NCBI GenBank assembly: GCA_024639025.1
Contig: JAHEJF010000058.1
Coordinates: forward strand, 1-8,147
Direction: 5' to 3'
Source: Ahrensia sp.
GTDB lineage: Bacteria > Pseudomonadota > Alphaproteobacteria > Rhizobiales > Rhizobiaceae
DNA: 8,147 bases
Both the position numbers and the translations under genes were made by a program. Position 1 is the stretch's first letter. Each line of letters starts with the position of its first letter. This document shows, in pieces, positions 1 through 6,129 of the stretch. The notes beneath the pieces are model-generated. The model saw only the letters and a list, made by a program, of their open reading frames with translations. It had not been told where the DNA came from and searched no databases.

Positions 1-1877
1 TGCTGGCCTTGTCCCATCTGCAAATTGTTCATCATGTCTTGCAATTGCGACAACATATCCATGGCCTGTTCGCGTGCACCCGATTTCGCCATCTCTTCCA
101 GTCGATCCAGCATTTCATCCAGGCTTTGAGGATCCAGCTGTTGAGCATTTTGCTGGTTTTGTTGCTGTTGCAGATTGGGATTGTTCTGGTTTTGCTCGGC
201 AAACTCCCGCAGAAAATCTTGCATGGCTTCGCGCAACTCGGCCATTAATTGTTCGATTTCCTCATCTGACGCGCCACGTTCCAAGGCATCGCGCAAGGCT
301 TGCTGGGCATCCTTTAGGCGGCGCTCGGCATCAGACAATCCACCATCTTCAATGTTCCGCGCTACTTCCCACAAATAATCAACAACTTCTCGCAATTCAT
401 TATCACTGCGCGCGTAGCCCAGCTTCGATTTTGCTGTCGTCAGTCCCAGAAAATGGGCTGCATTATCGATGGTCTCCTCAGGATACAACATGAACAAGTC
501 GAGCATGTCGTAGACGTCTTTGGAAGCATTTGCATCCAGAGCAAGATTACGCCGTTGCTCAATAAGCGCCCGTGCCAACGGATTCGAGAACGGACGACCC
601 GGTAATATCGTCTCGATGGCGCTGCTCCGGCCAATTTGCTCCAGATCATCCTCGACCTCCAGGATGATATTGACCTTGGCTCCCGCCCAGGGGTGCTCCA
701 TCAGGTCCCTGGTGGTCTTGGCTTTGCCTTCCTGATTGCGCCTTGGAAGCACAAGATTGAAGTCCGGGGCATCATACAAAGGCCGAGCGGCATCAGATTT
801 TGGGTTGGCAAGACTGACGATACCGCGGCCAGCGGCCAACCGATAGTCGTCTGTTGCAACATAGTTCAGCGTCAATGCCCCGTTGACAGCCCGCTGCGGT
901 TCTCCGTCAAAGGCGATTTGCGGTGCATCGTCTGGCGTAACATTAATCTGCCATAGATTAAGCGGTGCGCCTTCATCGGTCTGACTGTCCTGCCTGATCT
1001 GCAGCGTGCCCGGCTTCGCAATCACCACTTCAAACTGCCGCGCCGAGGCGCGCTGTGCGCCTGTGGTGGCATCCAGTTCAGGCATAGACGTTTCAACATC
1101 AGGAAAATTAACACGTTCCTCGCCCGATCCGCCCGCGATACGAACGACAATTTTGCTTCCCTCAGGCACAGTGAATTCGCGTCGAGCGGCATTCAGTTGG
1201 GACGTCAGGAAGATGGGTGCAACACCTGTGTAGGAAGGCGGAGTCAGCCAGGCATCGATGCGCGGCGGGATGACTTCCGCTCGCTCATGGCTATGAAAAA
1301 CGTCGGTGACAGCACCACCGGAAACGCCATAGGAAAATGCAAACGCGCTCACGAGTGCAAGTGGAACAAGCGCCCGCAACGCCCACGGATCCCGTTTGGG
1401 AATGTCCGTTTTTACACGAGCCGATTCAACGCTGGATACCTTCTCGGCCAATCTGCGCTGATGGTACCTCCAAAGGGTTCGGGCAAAATCATCGTCCTCG
1501 CCAATTGCAAGTGAATCGTCCTGCGCCGTAATTGGCTGGTGTTCGAGACGGTTATCCTGCTCAAGCCGCCGATCAACATGAGACGTTGAGGGAACCGCGA
1601 TCTTTCGCAGCGGGTATAGCGCCGCCAATGCGGCAACAGCAAACAAGACACCCAAAATGATCCGCGTCGTGTCTGAAACGGATCGGAAAACACCCAACCA
1701 TGAAACAATCAGGAAGAACCCGATCAAAATGGCCATGGGCAAGATGGCAGGCGCAATGCTCTCCCAGGTCAGCGCAAAGCGGCTCCAAACACGTGCAGCA
1801 CGCAACCTTCCGCTCACCGGCCTTTGCTGATCAGTGCCACTGTTTTCATTGGACGGTGCAGGCGAACCTAGCGTCAT
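1..1877 (-). CDS. TIGR02302/DUF4175 family membrane protein, C-terminus cut by window edge
   Basis: The reading frame is open from an ATG at 1877-1875 to the left edge, giving 625 residues without a stop; the C-terminal part is outside the window. Hydrophobic segments lie near residues 41-63, 72-90 and 164-185, so the N-terminus is membrane-embedded. A soluble region follows with the block RIDAWLTPPSYTG at 206-218, which I recognise as a hallmark of the TIGR02302 (DUF4175) family of alphaproteobacteria. Residues about 512-556 are heptad-like, charged and probably helical or coiled coil. A Gln/Asn-rich tract follows (about 562-580), then a Met/Gln-rich helix. The start is supported by GGAG 11 bases upstream. 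The gene lies 108 bases after lysA on the same strand. The family's biochemical role is unknown; an envelope role is inferred only from its membrane segments and from sitting beside lysA and lptM. Confidence 0.88.
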   Translation of the reverse strand, partial: MTLGSPAPSNENSGTDQQRPVSGRLRAARVWSRFALTWESIAPAILPMAILIGFFLIVSWLGVFRSVSDTTRIILGVLFAVAALAALYPLRKIAVPSTSHVDRRLEQDNRLEHQPITAQDDSLAIGEDDDFARTLWRYHQRRLAEKVSSVESARVKTDIPKRDPWALRALVPLALVSAFAFSYGVSGGAVTDVFHSHERAEVIPPRIDAWLTPPSYTGVAPIFLTSQLNAARREFTVPEGSKIVVRIAGGSGEERVNFPDVETSMPELDATTGAQRASARQFEVVIAKPGTLQIRQDSQTDEGAPLNLWQINVTPDDAPQIAFDGEPQRAVNGALTLNYVATDDYRLAAGRGIVSLANPKSDAARPLYDAPDFNLVLPRRNQEGKAKTTRDLMEHPWAGAKVNIILEVEDDLEQIGRSSAIETILPGRPFSNPLARALIEQRRNLALDANASKDVYDMLDLFMLYPEETIDNAAHFLGLTTAKSKLGYARSDNELREVVDYLWEVARNIEDGGLSDAERRLKDAQQALRDALERGASDEEIEQLMAELREAMQDFLREFAEQNQNNPNLQQQQNQQNAQQLDPQSLDEMLDRLEEMAKSGAREQAMDMLSQLQDMMNNLQMGQGQ

Positions 1878-1985
1878 GTAATGCGATGCTCCGTTGCTGC
1901 AAATTAAGATAGCAGACAAAAGGGCGAAGGCGAGGCTCCGACGCAATAAAATCAGTCACAGTTTAGTCAGGACGGGCAATTTGCT

Positions 1986-3251
1986 CTAAAGCCAGGAAGG
2001 AATGCTGTCCTGCGCGATCAAATCATCGTAGCTTGGGCGCGGCCTCGCGATATGAAATTGATCTTTATTTACAATAACTTCAGGCACAAGAAGTCGTGAA
2101 TTGTAAGTCCCTGACTGAACCGCGCCATAAGCACCGGCAGAACCAATGGCAATCTGATCGCCGGCTTTTAATACAGGCAGATTTCTGTCGAGTGCCAAAT
2201 AATCCCCAGATTCACAAACCGGACCCACGATGTCGGCGACCATGTAATCAGCGTTCTGCTCAGGCTCAACAACCGGATACATCTCATGGAACGCATCATA
2301 GAGCGTCGGCCGAATCAGGTCGTTCATGGCCGCATCAACGATGACGAAGTTTTTCGCCTCAGCCGTCTTGACGTAAACAACTTCGGTTACAAGGATCCCG
2401 GCATTTCCAGCGATCAAACGCCCTGGTTCGAAAATCACCTGAACACCTAGCGGTTTCACATGCTTTTTGACTGTCGTTGAATAGGCATCAGGAAGTGGCG
2501 GAGGTGCATTGTCATTCTTGTAAGGTATCCCAAGACCCCCGCCCAGATCGACATGCTCAATGTCGTGGCCGTCGGCCCGTAATTGTTCAACCAATTCTAT
2601 CAGTAGGCCGAAAGCATCATCAAATGGCTGCAAATCAGTAATCTGACTGCCAATATGCATATCGATCCCAGCAACTTTGAGCCCCGGCAGGCTTCCAGCG
2701 CGTTGGTAAACTTCCCGCGCCCGCGTGAACGAAATACCGAACTTGTCACCCTTTTTGCCGGTTGAAATCTTGTGATGTGTCTTTGCATCGACATCAGGAT
2801 TGATGCGCAGTGAAACCGGTGCAGTTTTGCCAAGTGTGGAAGCCCGTGCTGCCAGCAGTTCCAATTCCGGCTCTGATTCCACGTTGAAACAAAGTATCCC
2901 GGCCTCAAGCGCAAAATCGATCTCACGCGATGTCTTGCCAACCCCTGAGAAGAGGATTTTTGAGGCAGGTATTCCTGCGGCCAACGCACGCCTGAGTTCC
3001 CCCTCCGATACAACATCGGCGCCCGAGCCCAGCTCAGCCAATGTCCTTAATACGGCCTGATTTGAATTGGCTTTCATGGCATAACAAACCAGCGCATCGA
3101 TATCATCAAAAGCGCTGGCAAATACATTGTAATGCCGCGCGAGCGTCGCCGTTGAGTAGCAATAAAAGGGCGTACCAACTTTTTCCGCAATCTGAGGGAT
3201 GCTGACATCTTCGGCGTGCAGAACGCCATCTATATAATCGAAATGGTTCAC
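1986..3251 (-). CDS. lysA: Diaminopimelate decarboxylase
   Basis: This PLP-dependent cytoplasmic enzyme decarboxylates meso-diaminopimelate to L-lysine, the last step of the DAP pathway. The 421 residues are full length for the family. Fold type III (alanine racemase-like) barrel features are visible: the PLP lysine K60 in YAMKANSN, H199 in HIGSQ, the phosphate-binding GGG at 237-239, EPGR at 275-278, the active-site C346-E347 in GPVCESGD, and Y375 in GAYG of the C-terminal beta domain. Start: the frame begins with GTG (3251-3249). I see no strong Shine-Dalgarno, only a weak AGG about 12 bases upstream, which may mean translational coupling to lptM, whose stop is 23 bases before. The gene ends with TAG. 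Because diaminopimelate is also a peptidoglycan precursor, the enzyme draws on a shared cell-wall pool. Confidence 0.97.
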   Translation of the reverse strand: MNHFDYIDGVLHAEDVSIPQIAEKVGTPFYCYSTATLARHYNVFASAFDDIDALVCYAMKANSNQAVLRTLAELGSGADVVSEGELRRALAAGIPASKILFSGVGKTSREIDFALEAGILCFNVESEPELELLAARASTLGKTAPVSLRINPDVDAKTHHKISTGKKGDKFGISFTRAREVYQRAGSLPGLKVAGIDMHIGSQITDLQPFDDAFGLLIELVEQLRADGHDIEHVDLGGGLGIPYKNDNAPPPLPDAYSTTVKKHVKPLGVQVIFEPGRLIAGNAGILVTEVVYVKTAEAKNFVIVDAAMNDLIRPTLYDAFHEMYPVVEPEQNADYMVADIVGPVCESGDYLALDRNLPVLKAGDQIAIGSAGAYGAVQSGTYNSRLLVPEVIVNKDQFHIARPRPSYDDLIAQDSIPSWL

Positions 3252-3274
3252 GAGAGCAGAGCCTGGATAGAGAT

Positions 3275-3445
3275 TTAGTTTAGTATGCCATCAAGGATGA
3301 ACGGCTTGTCTTCCTCGGGTGCTTCTTGGGCGTCTTCAGCCGGAACCGCTGCAGAAGGAGGCGGCTCCAGCGGGCCAGCCCTGCCACACGCTGCAAGGGT
3401 TCCCAAAACCAACCATAATACCAACAATTTCAGCAGCTGCGTCAT
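3275..3445 (-). CDS. lptM: Small LptM-type (YifL-like) lipoprotein
   Basis: This 56-residue ORF starts at ATG 3445-3443. It has a short hydrophobic signal peptide ending in a lipobox, TLAAC, with the acylated cysteine at C20. The sequence after it, GRAGPLEPPP, is the family hallmark (C-G-[RK]-x-G-x-L-x-x-P). The tail is acidic and proline/alanine rich and closes with KPFILDGILN, typical of rhizobial members. LptM in enterobacteria binds the LptD/LptE translocon and promotes its oxidative maturation in the outer membrane; that role here is inferred from family membership. The frame stays open upstream to 3610, but that stretch is antisense-free overlap with the argH 3' end and lacks a signal peptide at its start, so the internal ATG is preferred. 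It lies between argH (73 bases) and lysA (23 bases). Automated pipelines often miss genes this small. Confidence 0.85.
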   Translation of the reverse strand: MTQLLKLLVLWLVLGTLAACGRAGPLEPPPSAAVPAEDAQEAPEEDKPFILDGILN

Positions 3446-3518
3446 GCTTTGATCCGAACTGATTAAACAACCTTCATAGAGCGCTTGACCAAAATTTGCA
3501 CCCCGAAAAAAGCCACTC

Positions 3519-4937
3519 CTACGCCCTTTTTGCCAAACGCTTCTGCCAAAACCTGATTTGCTTTTTGACCTGCACCGGTGCAGTGCCGCCAAAACTGGTG
3601 CGGCTGGCAACTGATTTTTTCACGCTGAGCACTGAGAATACGTCATCCGTGATCGCCGGATTGATTGCCTGAAGTTCCTCAAGGCTCAACTTTTCAAGCG
3701 TGATCTTCTTTTCTGCCGCCAAGGCCACTGCTTTGCCTGTCACATGATGGGCATCACGAAATGGCATGTTAAGCGCCCGGACACACCAGTCAGCCAGATC
3801 TGTTGCAATCGAGTAACCGCTGCCGGCAGCTTTGCGCATTGCCGCTTCGTTGATATCCATGTCAGCAACCATTCCTGTCATGGCAGCCAATGCCAATTCC
3901 AGGGATTCCGCAGCATCAAAAACCTGCTCCTTGTCTTCCTGCATGTCCTTTGAATAAGCCAACGGCAGCCCTTTCATGACGGTCAACAGCGCAATCAGGG
4001 AACCATTAATGCGCGCTACCTTGGCGCGCACCAGTTCTGCTGCGTCCGGATTCTTCTTTTGCGGCATGATCGAAGAGCCCGTCGAAAAAGAGTCCGAGAG
4101 GGTGACAAACCCAAACTGCGGGGTTGACCAAATCACGATCTCTTCGGCCATCCGCGACAAATGGGTCGCACAAATGGAGGCCGTCGACAGAAACTCGAGC
4201 GCAAAATCGCGGTCGGACACTGTATCAATTGAATTTCGTGTTGGTTCTCTGAAACCCAGCGCCTCGCTGGTCATGCTGCGGTCTATCGGAAACCCGGTGC
4301 CAGCCAGCGCTGCTGCGCCCAGCGGGTTTTCATTCAATCGCTCAAGGGCATCATCAACCCGGGACAGGTCTCGACCGAACATTTCGACATAGGCCATGCA
4401 ATGATGGCCGAAAGTAACGGGTTGAGCAGTTTGCAGATGGGTAAACCCGGGCATGACCGTGCCAGAATGTGCCGTCGCTCTGGTCAACAAAGCTTCGATC
4501 AGCTTTTCCAGCAGGCTGGCAGTTTTCTGCAGTTCTGCCTTCACCCACAGACGGAAATCCACGGCAACCTGATCGTTCCGGGATCGCGCGGTGTGTAAAC
4601 GGCCAGCCGCATCCCCGATGAGCGCCCGCAGCCGCGCTTCAATATTCATGTGAATGTCTTCAAGAGCCCTGGAGAATTCAAATCTGCCCGATTCAATTTC
4701 TAACAAGATCGTGTTCAACCCGTGAACAATCTTGTCGCGATCTTCTCCCGTTATTATGTCACATTCAGCAAGCATGTTGGCATGTGCGATTGACCCTGCA
4801 ATGTCCTGCTCATACAGCTTCTTGTCAAAGCCGATGGAAGCATTGATCTCCTCCATGATCGCGGCGGGACCGGAAGCAAAACGACCACCCCACATGGAGT
4901 TGGCATTGTCGGCTTGAGATTTGGAAGACTTAGACAT
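3519..4937 (-). CDS. argH: Argininosuccinate lyase
   Basis: This enzyme cleaves argininosuccinate to L-arginine and fumarate, the final step of arginine biosynthesis, as a cytoplasmic homotetramer of the fumarase/aspartase superfamily. The 472 residues are full length. Visible motifs are WGGRF at 16-20, HTARSRNDQ at 115-123, [10 protein letters not shown] at 164-173 with the conserved T166-H167, and the superfamily signature [12 protein letters not shown] at 287-298 on the mobile catalytic-serine loop (S288/S289). The ATG at 4937-4935 is chosen because it places MWGGRF about 15 residues from the N-terminus, as in relatives. The frame stays open upstream to 5330, but that extension is antisense to tlpA and has no family resemblance. 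No clear Shine-Dalgarno is seen. The start codon shares two bases with that of the divergent tlpA. It is probably the first gene of the argH-lptM-lysA-TIGR02302 cluster. Confidence 0.97.
   Translation of the reverse strand: MSKSSKSQADNANSMWGGRFASGPAAIMEEINASIGFDKKLYEQDIAGSIAHANMLAECDIITGEDRDKIVHGLNTILLEIESGRFEFSRALEDIHMNIEARLRALIGDAAGRLHTARSRNDQVAVDFRLWVKAELQKTASLLEKLIEALLTRATAHSGTVMPGFTHLQTAQPVTFGHHCMAYVEMFGRDLSRVDDALERLNENPLGAAALAGTGFPIDRSMTSEALGFREPTRNSIDTVSDRDFALEFLSTASICATHLSRMAEEIVIWSTPQFGFVTLSDSFSTGSSIMPQKKNPDAAELVRAKVARINGSLIALLTVMKGLPLAYSKDMQEDKEQVFDAAESLELALAAMTGMVADMDINEAAMRKAAGSGYSIATDLADWCVRALNMPFRDAHHVTGKAVALAAEKKITLEKLSLEELQAINPAITDDVFSVLSVKKSVASRTSFGGTAPVQVKKQIRFWQKRLAKRA
4923..4928 (+). 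promoter_or_regulatory. Ribosome binding site choosing the tlpA start
   Basis: GGAAGA lies 7 bases before the ATG at 4936 and 13 bases before the next ATG at 4942. The spacing favours 4936 as the tlpA start. The site lies inside the argH coding sequence on the opposite strand. Confidence 0.5.
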
Positions 4938-5586
4938 GATTATGGCAGACCCGGTCAGCAAAAAGATTAACAGAAGACGTGCCCTGACTCTCGGGATGTG
5001 TTTCCTCGCGATCGGCACGCTTGGCATATACGGCTGTAAAGACGCATCTGGCAATGCTTCATCAGGAATCTCTGAAGAACTAAAACAACGGATCGAACCA
5101 TTGCTGGTCGGTGATTTGGCAGCAATGGCAGTTCGGGAAAGCGCCGAAGATCTGTCCGAGCTCAAATTCAACGGACCCGATGGAAATACCATCACTATGG
5201 CCGACACCGGTGGCAAATTCCGTCTGGTGAACCTCTGGGCAACCTGGTGCGCTCCGTGCCGGGCCGAAATGCCGGCACTGGACGAGTTGCAGCGACAACG
5301 TGGTGGCGACAAATTTGAAGTGATTGCCATCTCCGTGGATGGCGGCGGCCAAGAAAAACCCCGCGCATTCTTCGACGAGATCGGGCTGAAAGACCTGACG
5401 TTCTATCATGATCCGACCATTGGTGTATTCAACGACTTGAAGAGAAAGTCATTGGCGCTCGGCTTGCCTGTGACTCTCTTGCTTGATGAGAATAACCGTG
5501 TGGTGGCCAACATGAATGGGCCAGCTGATTGGGCCAGCGAGGACGCACTAAGGCTGGTCGATGCGGTAATCGCCGAACAAAATTAA
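4936..5586 (+). CDS. tlpA: TlpA-like membrane-anchored periplasmic thioredoxin
   Basis: The product is a 216-residue thiol:disulfide oxidoreductase of the TlpA/ResA/CcmG group. The N-terminus has a basic stretch (KKINRRR) and then a hydrophobic segment at about 16-33, which would anchor or export it to the periplasm. The thioredoxin fold follows: [11 protein letters not shown] with the redox pair C105/C108 and the cis-proline P178 in GLPVT. In Bradyrhizobium the homologue TlpA reduces copper-centre assembly proteins for cytochrome aa3 oxidase; the substrate here cannot be read from sequence. C34 follows the hydrophobic segment in GIYGC. This resembles a lipobox, but Tyr at -2 is atypical, so lipid attachment is uncertain. 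The start at 4936 is favoured by GGAAGA at 4923; 4942 is the alternative. The gene is divergent from argH with overlapping start codons, and no hairpin-plus-T-tract terminator is visible downstream. Confidence 0.9.
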   Translation: MIMADPVSKKINRRRALTLGMCFLAIGTLGIYGCKDASGNASSGISEELKQRIEPLLVGDLAAMAVRESAEDLSELKFNGPDGNTITMADTGGKFRLVNLWATWCAPCRAEMPALDELQRQRGGDKFEVIAISVDGGGQEKPRAFFDEIGLKDLTFYHDPTIGVFNDLKRKSLALGLPVTLLLDENNRVVANMNGPADWASEDALRLVDAVIAEQN

Positions 5587-5673
5587 CCCTTTTTGGTAGT
5601 CAAAGGTCGCCAATCTGGCTTGCGGGACGTGTCAGTTGTGTCTGAACATCATCGGGGGCACAAAATATTGTGG

Positions 5674-5744
5674 GAACAAACCAACAACTTCTCTAGAAAG
5701 TTGATTCGTCCCTGATTCGTTCCCACCGTGTTCCATTCATTAAC
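5674..5744 (+). repeat. Imperfect 71-bp direct repeat, copy A
   Basis: Aligned without gaps to copy B at 5945-6015, 48 of 71 positions agree by my count. The conserved parts are GAACAAA at the left, a central pair GATTCGT-N4-GATTCGTTCCC, and GTTCCATT-N-ATTAA at the right. The less conserved bases sit between these blocks, as expected if the blocks are protein-binding sites. In this copy the left box is degenerate: GAAC-N7-CAAC at 5674-5688, one mismatch to a LexA box. Confidence 0.7.
5719..5733 (+). promoter_or_regulatory. Putative LexA box 1 (GTTC-N7-GTTC)
   Basis: GTTC at 5719-5722 and GTTC at 5730-5733 with seven bases between exactly match the direct-repeat operator established for LexA in alphaproteobacteria. 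A further half-like GTCC lies 11 bases upstream (5708), so three 11-bp-phased elements are present. It lies about 400 bases before the helicase gene, within repeat copy A. Binding is inferred from the motif alone. Confidence 0.55.
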
Positions 5745-5944
5745 AAAAAAGCTTCGAAATCAGCCAGTTATGGTTAATGAAGCTTAAACAGAAATGTTCA
5801 AATTTTAGAAATTAACGAGCTATAAATGGTCCATTTACAGTTCGATTACCATTGTTAACGCATCTGAAGGCAACCCAGTCGATCTCTACCCAGTACGATT
5901 CATTATATAGGGCCCATATTATTGAAGATACCATATGTAGCGCT

Positions 5945-5959
5945 GAACAAAGCAAGAAC
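5945..5959 (-). promoter_or_regulatory. Putative LexA box 2 (GAAC-N7-GAAC)
   Basis: GAAC at 5945-5948 and at 5956-5959 are separated by seven bases, the reverse-strand form of the alphaproteobacterial LexA operator. The corresponding place in repeat copy A (5674-5688) differs at one of the eight core bases, which suggests that this site is either better preserved or newly perfected here. Confidence 0.5.
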
Positions 5960-5989
5960 CTGATTGAAATAGCGATTCGTAAGCGATTC

Positions 5990-6004
5990 GTTCCCTAATG
6001 GTTC
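5990..6004 (+). promoter_or_regulatory. Putative LexA box 3 (GTTC-N7-GTTC)
   Basis: GTTC at 5990-5993 and 6001-6004 flank seven bases, an exact match to the alphaproteobacterial LexA operator. It is the box nearest the helicase gene, ending 125 bases before its ATG and abutting a weak -35-like TTGATT at 6007. That position would suit repression of the helicase promoter, though the transcription start is unknown. Confidence 0.55.
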
Positions 6005-6006
6005 CA

Positions 6007-6035
6007 TTGATTAATGCAACCGTCTGCACGATATG
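6007..6035 (+). promoter_or_regulatory. Weak candidate promoter for the helicase gene
   Basis: TTGATT at 6007-6012 is followed after 17 bases by GATATG (6030-6035), a poor -10 match. The main argument is position: it lies right after LexA-like box 3 and about 95 bases before the start codon. A second -35-like TTGACT lies near 6097 but has no good -10 and is close to the ATG. Treat this as a guess. Confidence 0.18.
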
Positions 6036-6129
6036 GGATGAAACGGGATTATGGACAGTTTCAACCTTTAGTCGCCATAAAACCGTGCTACTTAATTGAC
6101 TGTACTCTCGCGTGTATTTCGGAAGCTCA

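Larger units (their letters stand above)
5945..6015 (+). repeat. Imperfect 71-bp direct repeat, copy B
   Basis: This is the second copy of the element at 5674-5744, offset by exactly 271 bp. It keeps both boxes intact: GAAC-N7-GAAC at the left and GTTC-N7-GTTC at the right, facing each other with 30 bases between and dyad symmetry around 5974-5975. The longest block identical to copy A is the 11-mer GATTCGTTCCC. Confidence 0.7.
5587..6129. other. AT-rich intergenic region without a convincing gene
   Basis: These 543 bases between tlpA and the helicase gene are visibly richer in A+T than the flanks. Plus-strand ATGs at 5771, 5795 and 5827 open frames of only 4 to 10 codons. A minus-strand frame of 83 codons (5919-6170) overlaps the helicase start and resembles nothing I know. 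The region holds three GTTC-N7-GTTC boxes, two copies of a 71-bp imperfect repeat, five GATTC methylation sites and a small inverted repeat CACAA-AATA-TTGTG at 5659-5672. From 5587 to 5658 I see nothing notable beyond a weak 4-bp hairpin. The stretch between the repeats (5745-5944) is the most AT-rich and holds nothing I can name, though a small RNA cannot be excluded. Confidence 0.7.

Noticed and set aside
2096..3060. Several plus- and minus-strand frames of 80-140 codons within lysA
   Set aside because: They lie wholly inside a gene with all its catalytic motifs intact and encode arginine/serine/proline-rich shadow sequence.
3446..3610. Upstream extension of the small lipoprotein frame, up to a Met at 3610
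   Set aside because: It overlaps the argH 3' end in another frame, and would bury the signal peptide and lipobox in the middle of the protein.
4938..5330. In-frame N-terminal extension of argH by 131 codons, antisense to tlpA
   Set aside because: The extension has no ArgH family resemblance, reads as an antisense shadow of tlpA, and ArgH proteins normally reach MWGGRF within 10-25 residues of the start, as from the ATG at 4937.
5588..5606. CCTTT...AAAGG inverted repeat after tlpA as a terminator
   Set aside because: The stem is only 5 bp, AT-rich in part, with a 9-base loop and no T-tract after it.
5774..5787. Possible CtrA site (TTAA-N6-TTAA)
   Set aside because: The CtrA consensus needs a 7-base spacer; here it is 6. 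TTAA words are expected in AT-rich DNA.
5674..6015. Repeats as insertion-sequence ends, target-site remnants or a CRISPR-like array
   Set aside because: The two copies are direct, only 68% identical, and enclose no transposase or remnant. There are only two units with no spacer-like regularity.
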